Below, piece by piece: positions 28,626-35,180 of a DNA stretch of 64,000 nt (within the stretch, counting starts at the first letter, position 1; each line of letters begins with the position of its first letter). The stretch lies in contig JACRQF010000015.1 of assembly GCA_016222825.1 (NCBI GenBank), positions 485,646 to 549,645 of the forward strand. The letters are read 5' to 3'. The notes below the pieces were generated by a model. It saw nothing but the letters and a program-made list of their open reading frames with translations, had not been told where the DNA came from and did no database searches. Position numbers and translations under genes: made by a program. The stretch comes from Verrucomicrobiota bacterium. GTDB lineage: Bacteria; Verrucomicrobiota; Verrucomicrobiia; CAIQCK01.

Positions 28626-29324
28626 TTACAGCCGCAGCAGGCAGAACCCGAAATCAATCACCGTCCCGCCCTCCGGCGTCTTCGTCACCGGCACCGACGG
28701 CGCCAGCCTGTAAAGCGTCTGCCGCGCATCGGTCGGGTCGGGCGACGTCAGCAGCATCCCCGCTTTGCGTAGCGCCGTCAGATGTTTCAACGTCGCATCC
28801 AGCCGCATCTTTGATGCACCTTCCATCGCCGTCGCCGTGGCAGCCTTTCCGTGCGCCATCGCGAACAACACCCGCCGTCGTGGCGGCAGCGCGAGTATCG
28901 AAAAAATCTCGTCGGGTTTCCACCCGCCCGAAGCCTGCGCCTTCGCTTGAGGTTCGGCCCCGTCCGACCGCAACAGCGCGAAACCAAAATCAATCACCGT
29001 GCCGCCCTCGGTCGCCTTCTTCACCGGCACCGACGGCGCCAGCGTGTAGAGCGTCCGCCGTCCATCCTTCGGATCGGGCGCCGACACCAACAAACCCGCC
29101 TCGCACATCATCGCCAGATGCTTGAGTGTCGAATTCAGCCGTTTGTATTTGGTGGTGTCGAGGTCGTAGGCCAAATACGGCCGGCCGTTGGCTGCCATCA
29201 ACGACAGATAGCGACGCCGCTCCCGGTGCCGCAACACGGGAAAAATCTGGTCGGGATTCCACTGCCCCGTCGCCGGAGCAGTCGCGGGAGGTTGGGTGTC
29301 GCTCGGCATGAATCGAGTTTCCAA
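28626..29324 (-). CDS. Protein with two tandem winged-helix (ArsR-like) domains
   Basis: The 232-residue product is an internal duplication. Both halves begin WNPDQIF or WKPDEIF, continue RRRYLSLM or RRRVLFAM, contain LNSTLKHLAMMCEAGLL or LDATLKHLTALRKAGML, and end TLYTLAPSVPVKK or TLYRLAPSVPVTK, then GGTVIDFGFALLR or GGTVIDFGFCLLR. The helical pattern with a recognition helix (STLKHLxxLxxAGLL) looks like ArsR-type winged helices. Each unit ends in the same beta tail. It may bind DNA as a pseudo-dimer. No target is evident; it borders the 42-bp satellite array. Confidence 0.75.
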   Translation of the reverse strand: METRFMPSDTQPPATAPATGQWNPDQIFPVLRHRERRRYLSLMAANGRPYLAYDLDTTKYKRLNSTLKHLAMMCEAGLLVSAPDPKDGRRTLYTLAPSVPVKKATEGGTVIDFGFALLRSDGAEPQAKAQASGGWKPDEIFSILALPPRRRVLFAMAHGKAATATAMEGASKMRLDATLKHLTALRKAGMLLTSPDPTDARQTLYRLAPSVPVTKTPEGGTVIDFGFCLLRL

Positions 29325-29555
29325 AAAACTCCGCCGCTCCGCAAGCCGGGATTTCGACGCCAGTCGCGCATCGTCGAGTGGTCGCGGTTGGGATGGTGGG
29401 GCGAAGCGTCCCGCTGAGCCGCGGCCCGCTCACGAGACAAACCAAAGCGGCTCGCCAGGGACGGCTCGCCCTACCTGCCGCGCAAGAGTGCGCTGGCTTC
29501 CACCGGGTTCACCGGCCGGTTCTGACGCCAAAGAACTTTCCAGCTCAGATGCAGG

Positions 29556-29933
29556 AACAATCCGCAATCTTTAGGAATCGTCGGTGCCGGATGCAAGAAC
29601 AAGCCGGACACTTCATCAATCGCAGTGTCCGGCTACCGGAGCAAGCCGCTGACTTCAGGAATCGTCCTGCCGGATGACAAGAACAAGCCGCAGACTTCAG
29701 GAATCGTTGTCTCCGGTCACCAAAACAAGCCGGAAACTTCAGGAATCATCGTGTCGGGAAAGAAATACAAGCCGCAGACTTCATGAATAGGCATATCGGA
29801 CAACAGGAACAAGCTGGAAACTTCAGGAATTGCGCTGCCCGATGACCAGAACAAGCCGCTGACTTCAGGAATCGCCTTATCCGGCTGCCGAAACAAGCCG
29901 GAAACTTCAGGAATCGGCACCTCCGGCATCCGA
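29556..29933. repeat. Minisatellite array: nine 42-bp units
   Basis: Nine units start at 29556, 29598, 29640, 29682, 29724, 29766, 29808, 29850 and 29892, an exact 42-base period. Each has a conserved 25-base part (AACAAGCCGCAGACTTCAGG then AATCG) and a 17-base variable part with a central CCGG or CGG. The period equals 14 codons, and on the minus strand the four rightmost units plus the start of the fifth encode IPEVSGLF-type repeats. Two of the left units contain stops in that frame. Confidence 0.9.
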
Positions 29934-30031
29934 CCTGGAAATTTTTTTCGACGTTTTAGGCCGAAAACCAGCATTTCTTCCTCCAAGACGCCCCGGTTTC
30001 CCGTCTTTCCAAACTTCCCATCAATTCTCAA
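29717..30031 (-). CDS. Possible 14-residue-repeat protein (low confidence)
   Basis: An open frame of 104 residues with a basic lead (MRIDGKFGKTGNRG) and then repeats PIPEVSGLFRQPDK, AIPEVSGLFWSSGS, AIPEVSSLFLLSDM, PIHEVCGLYFFPDT, MIPEVSGLFW. Changes between units are often silent in this frame (Val GTT/GTC, Ser TCC/AGC), which hints at protein-level selection. There is no clear ribosome site. After the TGA at 29717-29719 the same repeat continues through a second stop (TAG), so it could be a truncated or decaying gene or chance coding in a noncoding satellite. Confidence 0.3.
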   Translation of the reverse strand: MRIDGKFGKTGNRGVLEEEMLVFGLKRRKKFPGRMPEVPIPEVSGLFRQPDKAIPEVSGLFWSSGSAIPEVSSLFLLSDMPIHEVCGLYFFPDTMIPEVSGLFW

Positions 30032-30048
30032 CTCTTAACTCTCAACTC

Positions 30049-30138
30049 TTAACTTCTCTGCCGAAAGCGGATGGACTTGCCGTTATCAGCAAACGCCGCT
30101 GTTTGGGCAAGCACAAGTGCGAGGAAGAGTGCTTTCAT
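30049..30138 (-). pseudogene. Orphan signal-peptide fragment
   Basis: A 29-codon frame reads MKALFLALVLAQTAAFADNG then KSIRFRQRS and stops. It is a good signal peptide with cleavage after AFA but no mature protein. It probably is the beginning of an exported protein whose body was lost; two direct repeats TCTCAACTCTTAAC follow at about 30026-30053. Confidence 0.45.
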
Positions 30139-30237
30139 GGAAGGGAGCTAAAAGAGCGAAAATGTGAATCAGTGAACAAGTGGCACTTCTGTAAGTATAC
30201 AACCAGTCGGCAACTGGTAATCGCCTGATCAAGAAAC

Positions 30238-32391
30238 TCATGAACGTTCATCGCTCTCTACGAGTGTTGGCTGGTTTCCAGCAAGACCAAAATACCGTTG
30301 TCGTGCCTTGTCGGTAATTGTGCTCCGATTCACCCCGTCTTTGTAGGCTTTGTGAACCAAGCCCATCTCGTGGAGTTTGGAAGTTCTATGGCCGACAAGC
30401 TGATGGGTCACATCTACTAACGCAGCAATTTCTCCTGCCCGCATTGGAACGCCTTCTTCGTTGAGGGACTCGAGGATCTCCAATTCGACTGGTGGAAGCA
30501 TCGTATCTTTCTTGAGTGTTTCCACCTCGCGTTTGAAATCATCACTGAGTGAAACAATTGCACACGTTCCCGTCTGACACTCCGGACAACGCCATTTGTA
30601 AAACTCAATCGTGTCTCTTTTTTCCATTGCGAAGCAGGCACCACAGGTATCGCAACGAATGGTTTGATTCTTCGAAAGGAAGAGCTGAATTGCCGCGTTG
30701 TAGTTGAAACAACGCTGAACGAAGTAGCTCCGATCGTCGCGCCGCCCTTTCGGGTAGCCCCACGGGAAGCGCTCGGCTTCGCAAAGACCGTAGAAAAATG
30801 CATAGACAGAAACGTCTTTTCCGCTCTTATCTCGCATTTCGTGATACTTGGTGACGAGAAAGTTTAACTCCAAAGCAGAAAGCAGTTTTTCCATCGATGG
30901 ATTCACTGCGAAATGGCTTACAGGAGGATTGGTTAAGCCATCGAAAAACTTCCCTCCAATTTGGCCAGTCGTAATGCCGCGGCGCACGGTTCGAGCCTCT
31001 TCGACTAGACATCGCAATAATTGTTGCTGGTTGTGGCGGTCCAATTTTCGCTCGAATGGTTCCATGGCGAACCGATTCATTCGGTCGAAATACTGCACAA
31101 TGACCGTCTCATAGTATTTCTGCGCAGCGAGACGGATGGACGCGCCAGTTATGACTTGTCGCTTTGAAACGCGGTCCAAGTAGCAGTAATGAAGAACATA
31201 GCCAATCAGTCGGGGAACGTTTAGCGTCACTTCAAAAAGCGACCGGTAATGATCAGCTAGCGGGGTCGTAGTGTCAAAATACTCCGCGATATTCTCCTTA
31301 AAGCCATGGAAACGTGTCGCGAGCAAACGCTCGAGATAGTTTATTGCTGCCGTTTCACTGTTCTGGATTTCTTGAGATTTGTAGAGTTGGTAGAAATCCA
31401 AGCCCACAATGTCGATTTTTCCAGGGTCAATCTTACCGTAGTAGATTCTGCCAGGGTAGCCCGCAACCTTCAGTTTGATGGTTTCGTCGCTCGCGTTGTT
31501 CAGTGGCGAAAGAATCACATCAACGAACAACTTTTGATCAATCCACGCGAGTTCTGAAAAATCATCAAAGAAGACGAACAGACGGACCAGACCGACCCCC
31601 CCTAACAACTCACGAATTCGTGACAATAACTCTTGGAACGGAAACGACCTCAAAACAGCGTCGGCATATTCTTGATAAAGTTCATTATCCGCGATGCTTT
31701 CATCAAACGTCTCCATTCCTGCAGAAGCCTTTATCTCGGATTTATGCGCTAGCTTTGCTTCAGCCTTTGCATTGGCAGCTACCGATTCTTTAGTTTTCTT
31801 CGCTTCCTTGGCTTTCGCTGAAATCACTCGAAGTATTGGGATCTCTTCCTGCGTGAGCTTTGCAACCTTGACGTCCGCAGCTAGTTTTTCTAATTCAGCA
31901 ATTACGTCATGGTAGCCACGTGCCTTTCCTATCCACCGCTGAATCAGTGAGCGCGCCTCATAGGCATTCTTCAATTCCTTGATGAGGTCGGAGATGACTG
32001 CCCCTAGAAAACCTTTCCGCAAACTGTGAGCTCGAAACACGGGTTCTGAAATGGAAGCATCTTGGATTGTCTGAACAACGGCCTCATTCGTCGAGAGTAG
32101 TTCATGCAAACTCTTTACATCGACGTAAATGGAAATCGCGTCCTCACGCTTCCTCAATTCAATCTGAGCTTTTGCAAAAACCGTGCTCTTGCCAGTTCCT
32201 TTTCTCCCGATGAGAAAAGTTGTGTTGTTGAGCATCACCGTCTTAAGAACAGCGTTCGATTCAAGTGGGTCTACGTATAGCAACTCCACAGGGTTCGTGC
32301 CTATGTCACTCTGAAAATCAGATAATTCAGCGCGCCGATACTGACGCAGGGAATCAGCTATCTTCGCAAAGCGATCAGGGTTTAGAGCCAT
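30238..32391 (-). CDS. P-loop ATPase with zinc ribbon and winged helix, AT-rich
   Basis: A 717-residue protein. The Walker A motif is LIGRKGTGKSTVF near residue 60 and the Walker B motif is RLFVFFDDFSELAW near residue 280. Between them is a long Lys/Ala/Glu-rich, probably coiled-coil stretch. Near residue 600 is a four-Cys zinc ribbon (CDTCGACF and CPECQTGTC). The C-terminus is a winged helix-turn-helix (MRAGEIAALVDVTHQLVGHRTSKLHEMGLVHK). The layout recalls STAND/ORC-like or Sll1717-type P-loop ATPases. Base composition is clearly AT-richer than all neighbours, suggesting horizontal transfer. AAGGAG precedes the ATG. It stands alone between gene remnants. A role in phage defence or DNA processing is possible but unproven. 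Confidence 0.85.
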   Translation of the reverse strand: MALNPDRFAKIADSLRQYRRAELSDFQSDIGTNPVELLYVDPLESNAVLKTVMLNNTTFLIGRKGTGKSTVFAKAQIELRKREDAISIYVDVKSLHELLSTNEAVVQTIQDASISEPVFRAHSLRKGFLGAVISDLIKELKNAYEARSLIQRWIGKARGYHDVIAELEKLAADVKVAKLTQEEIPILRVISAKAKEAKKTKESVAANAKAEAKLAHKSEIKASAGMETFDESIADNELYQEYADAVLRSFPFQELLSRIRELLGGVGLVRLFVFFDDFSELAWIDQKLFVDVILSPLNNASDETIKLKVAGYPGRIYYGKIDPGKIDIVGLDFYQLYKSQEIQNSETAAINYLERLLATRFHGFKENIAEYFDTTTPLADHYRSLFEVTLNVPRLIGYVLHYCYLDRVSKRQVITGASIRLAAQKYYETVIVQYFDRMNRFAMEPFERKLDRHNQQQLLRCLVEEARTVRRGITTGQIGGKFFDGLTNPPVSHFAVNPSMEKLLSALELNFLVTKYHEMRDKSGKDVSVYAFFYGLCEAERFPWGYPKGRRDDRSYFVQRCFNYNAAIQLFLSKNQTIRCDTCGACFAMEKRDTIEFYKWRCPECQTGTCAIVSLSDDFKREVETLKKDTMLPPVELEILESLNEEGVPMRAGEIAALVDVTHQLVGHRTSKLHEMGLVHKAYKDGVNRSTITDKARQRYFGLAGNQPTLVESDERS

Positions 32392-32446
32392 AGTTTCTCC
32401 TTGCCGATTGAATCAAGATTTCAAGAGAGTCTCAACGCGTTTTCAC

Positions 32447-32647
32447 TCAAAATCTTGCTTTCCTTGACGTCCGAAGTTGTGGCGCCAGTCGCCGCTTCAC
32501 CGGCTCGGCGTCCCAAATCTTGATGTCGTCGAACCAGCCGTCCTTGCCGGCGACGCCGAGTTCGATCCTGGACTTGGTGGCGTGGGCGATGCTGGAGGAC
32601 TTGAGGCAGGCGGCGGGTTTGCCGTCGAGGGTGACGCGCATATTCAT
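32447..32647 (-). pseudogene. C-terminal remnant of a LamG-like exported protein
   Basis: A 66-codon frame contains MRVTLDGKPAACLKS, IAHATKSRIELGVAG and WFDDIKIWDAEPVKRRLA. This is the last part of a concanavalin-like (LamG/DUF1080-type) domain. Upstream in frame there is a stop almost at once, and no N-terminal part is nearby. It is therefore a gene fragment left between the REPIN-like element and the P-loop ATPase. Confidence 0.6.
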
Positions 32648-32750
32648 CGAGTGTCGGGGTTAAATGTTGGCCGATGTATATCCGTTTGCCTTAGCAAGCA
32701 CAAGGCAGACGTGGTTCGTTCGCAGCGATTACGCTTTTTAAAGGAGGTTC

Positions 32751-32846
32751 TTGCAAAAACCTGTAGCGGCGGTCTCCGACCGCCGAAATCCTCAGCAAAT
32801 GCGGACGGCGGTCGGAGACCGCCGCTACAGAAGAGGGGTTTTGCAA
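32751..32846. repeat. REPIN-like nested palindrome
   Basis: Two perfect 24-bp inverted arms (32762-32785 and 32806-32829) are separated by 20 bases. Each arm is itself a hairpin, CGGCGGTC-TCC-GACCGCCG. Outer arms TTGCAAAAACC and GGTTTTGCAA extend the element. Paired REP hairpins in inverted order are the usual form of REPINs, non-autonomous elements moved by RAYT transposases; no RAYT gene is in the window. Confidence 0.75.
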
Positions 32847-32862
32847 GAGACTCAAAGAACCG

Positions 32863-33276
32863 CTATTCCACTCCGACGGGGCGGCGGGATTCTTTCTTGG
32901 CGGCTTGGTGGGATTTGTCGGCGAGCATGCGCTGTTTGGACCGGCGGCTGCGCCGGCGCTTCTGGCGGCGGATTTTCTCGGAACGGTCGCGGGCGGCATC
33001 CACATAGCCCTTCTGGAGCGCCTCGATCTTGTCGAGCAGGAGCCGGCGGGCGAGGAAGCGGTTGAGGCCCTGCTGGCGCGTGGACTGGCACTTGACCTGG
33101 AGCCGCGTGGGACGGTGGATCAACTGCACGCAGGTGGCGCACTTGTTGACGTTCTGGCCGCCGTGGCCGCCGCTGCGGACGAAGGTCTCCTCGATGTCGG
33201 CCTCGCGCACGCCGAGCGCGGTCATGCGCTGGGCGAGTTGGGTCTCCTTATCCGGGCTGACGGGAAATGCGCTCAT
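32863..33276 (-). CDS. Release-factor-like GGQ protein (C12orf65/ICT1 type)
   Basis: The 137-residue protein contains only the peptidyl-hydrolase domain of class I release factors. The catalytic motif is RSGGHGGQNVNK, followed by CVQLIHRPTRLQVKCQ and STRQQGLNRFLARRLLLDKIE, and a very basic tail (RRQKRRRSRRSKQR) that fits the ribosomal mRNA channel in ArfB/ICT1 and MTRFR. It lacks codon-recognition domains, so it probably rescues stalled ribosomes. The start at 33276 (MSAFPVSPDK) is chosen by family length; longer open upstream frame is low-complexity and lacks a ribosome site. Confidence 0.88.
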   Translation of the reverse strand: MSAFPVSPDKETQLAQRMTALGVREADIEETFVRSGGHGGQNVNKCATCVQLIHRPTRLQVKCQSTRQQGLNRFLARRLLLDKIEALQKGYVDAARDRSEKIRRQKRRRSRRSKQRMLADKSHQAAKKESRRPVGVE

Positions 33277-33436
33277 GCCGTCAGCGTAGCGGCGAGACGG
33301 CGGAAACGCAATGGAGGCGCAGGAGACGGCGGCCTTGATGACGGCGACCGGCGGAGAGTAGAATCCTGCGCGTGCCCTGGTCGGAGAATGCCGAAGCGAA
33401 ACGCGGACCCGGAGCAATCAGCCACGGAGCCTTAAA

Positions 33437-35167
33437 ATGAACATGGTCTTCAACCGCAGATTCCTCATCCATATCACTGCCATCGCCGTCGCGATCCCGG
33501 TATTCACAGCGGCGGCGGCAGACAACACAGCCGGCCCGGCGGCACAGCCGCGCGTTTATCCGGAGCGCTGGGTTTATTCTGCGCACAACCTGTCGCGCGA
33601 CTCGGACGTGGAGGAGATACGCCGCATTGTGCAGACGGCCGCCGAGCACGGGTTGAACGGCATGGTGCTTACCGGCGGCTTCGACACGCTCGACTTGCAG
33701 AAGCCGGCTTATTTCCGGCGACTCGATGAGGTGAAGAAGATTTGCGCGGAGCGGCGCATCGAGATTATTCCGTCCATCTTCTCCGCCGGCTACGGCAGCG
33801 CGGTGCTGCATCGCGACATGAACCTCGCGGAGGGTCTGCCGGTGGAGAACGCGCCGTTCGTCGCGCGCGGCGGCGAGGCGCGGCTGGCGGCGGACGCGGC
33901 GGACGGGATCGTCAACGGCGGCTTCGAGGAGTCCGAGCGCAACCGTTTCAAGGGCTATCGCTTCTCTGACGAGCCGGGCCGCATCACGTTCCAGGACACG
34001 GCGATGTTCAAGGAAGGCCGCGCGTCGCTCCGCATCGAGGAGGCCGGCAAGTTCGATCCCAAGCACGGCCACGGCCGCGTCATGCAGGAGGTGGCCGTCA
34101 CACCGCGGCGATGCTACCGGCTGAGCGTCTGGTTGAAAACCGAAGGGCTGAAACCGGCGGGAACGTTCATGTTGCAAGTGCTGGCTGGCAAACGCTCGCT
34201 CGCGCCATTCGAGCCGCGCGCGGCGGAGACGGGCGACTGGCGGAAGCTGACGCTGTTGTTCAACAGCCTACAGTTCGACCGCGTGCGCATCTATGCCGGC
34301 CTTTGGGGCGGCAAGGAAGGCAAGGTCTGGCTCGACGACCTGCGGCTCGAAGAAGTCGGCCCCGTCAACGTCCTGCGCCGGCCCGGCACGCCGGTGACGG
34401 TGCGCAGCGAGGACGGTAAGACGCTCTACGAGGAAGGCAAGGACTACGCGCCGCTGAGCGACCCGCAACTGCGCCCCTCGCGGCCCGACCACGACGCGCC
34501 GCCGTTGCGGCTCTTGCCGGGCGGCCGCATCCGCGACGGCGATCGGTTGCGCGTAAGCTGGTATCACGCCATCGCCATCAACGCCGGCCAAGTGACAATC
34601 TGCATGTCGGAGCCGAGGGTTTATGAAATCTGGCGCGCGGTGGCGAAGGCGATGGCGCAGCGCGTCGGCGCGAAGAAGTTCCTCCTCAGCATGGACGAGA
34701 TTCGCGCCGGTGGCTCATGCGCGGCGTGCAAGGCGCGGCATTTGACGATGGGCGAAATTCTCGGCGACTGCATCACCAAGCAGGTGGCGATGCTGCGCGA
34801 GGCTGTTCCCGGCGCGGAAGTCTGGTGCTGGTCGGACATGCTCGACCCGAACCACAACGCGCACGGCGACTACTACGCCGTGGAGGGCGACTACACCGGC
34901 TCGTGGCAGCACGTGCCGAAGGACCTCGGCATCGTCTGCTGGTATTACAAACAGCGCGAGCCGAGCCTGAAGTTTTTCTCCAGCCTGGGCTTCCGGACTC
35001 TGGCGGGCGCGTATTACGACGCCGACACGCTGGAGAACCCGCGCGGCTGGCTGGAAGTCCTCGACCGCACGCCGAACGCGCAGGGCATCATGTTTACGAC
35101 ATGGCGGAACAAGTATGAGCTGCTCGCGCCCTTCGGCGACTTGGTGACGAAGCGATCCAAGCCCTGA
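33437..35167 (+). CDS. Exported TIM-barrel glycosidase-like protein with inserted carbohydrate-binding module
   Basis: The 576-residue product has a signal peptide (FLIHITAIAVAIPVFTAAAA). An (alpha/beta) barrel starts VYSAHNLSRDSDVEEIRRIV and resumes after residue 390. Between them (about 160-310) is a sandwich domain with NGGFEESERNRFKGYRF and RVRIYAGLWGGKEGKVWLDDLRL, like CBM4/9-type modules. The barrel's second half has LLSMDEIRAGGSCAACK, where Asp-Glu could be catalytic as in GH20, and AEVWCWSDMLDP. It resembles GH20-like enzymes but the substrate is unknown. Stop is 13 bases from the convergent GH2 gene. Confidence 0.75.
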   Translation: MNMVFNRRFLIHITAIAVAIPVFTAAAADNTAGPAAQPRVYPERWVYSAHNLSRDSDVEEIRRIVQTAAEHGLNGMVLTGGFDTLDLQKPAYFRRLDEVKKICAERRIEIIPSIFSAGYGSAVLHRDMNLAEGLPVENAPFVARGGEARLAADAADGIVNGGFEESERNRFKGYRFSDEPGRITFQDTAMFKEGRASLRIEEAGKFDPKHGHGRVMQEVAVTPRRCYRLSVWLKTEGLKPAGTFMLQVLAGKRSLAPFEPRAAETGDWRKLTLLFNSLQFDRVRIYAGLWGGKEGKVWLDDLRLEEVGPVNVLRRPGTPVTVRSEDGKTLYEEGKDYAPLSDPQLRPSRPDHDAPPLRLLPGGRIRDGDRLRVSWYHAIAINAGQVTICMSEPRVYEIWRAVAKAMAQRVGAKKFLLSMDEIRAGGSCAACKARHLTMGEILGDCITKQVAMLREAVPGAEVWCWSDMLDPNHNAHGDYYAVEGDYTGSWQHVPKDLGIVCWYYKQREPSLKFFSSLGFRTLAGAYYDADTLENPRGWLEVLDRTPNAQGIMFTTWRNKYELLAPFGDLVTKRSKP

Positions 35168-35180
35168 CCGTCGTTTTGGT

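Noticed and set aside
29717..29719. TGA in the 42-bp repeat as a third Sec codon
   Set aside because: The equivalent position in other units is Gln, Ser, Leu, Phe or a TAG, not Cys, so it looks like decay or noncoding DNA.
29556..29933. CRISPR array
   Set aside because: The interval between conserved parts is only 17 bases and itself conserved around a CGG core. No cas genes are near. It is a 42-bp tandem repeat.
30049..32647. Single LamG-type exported gene interrupted by the P-loop ATPase
   Set aside because: Both fragments are on the minus strand, but the signal peptide lies downstream of the C-terminal piece, so they cannot be two halves of one interrupted gene.
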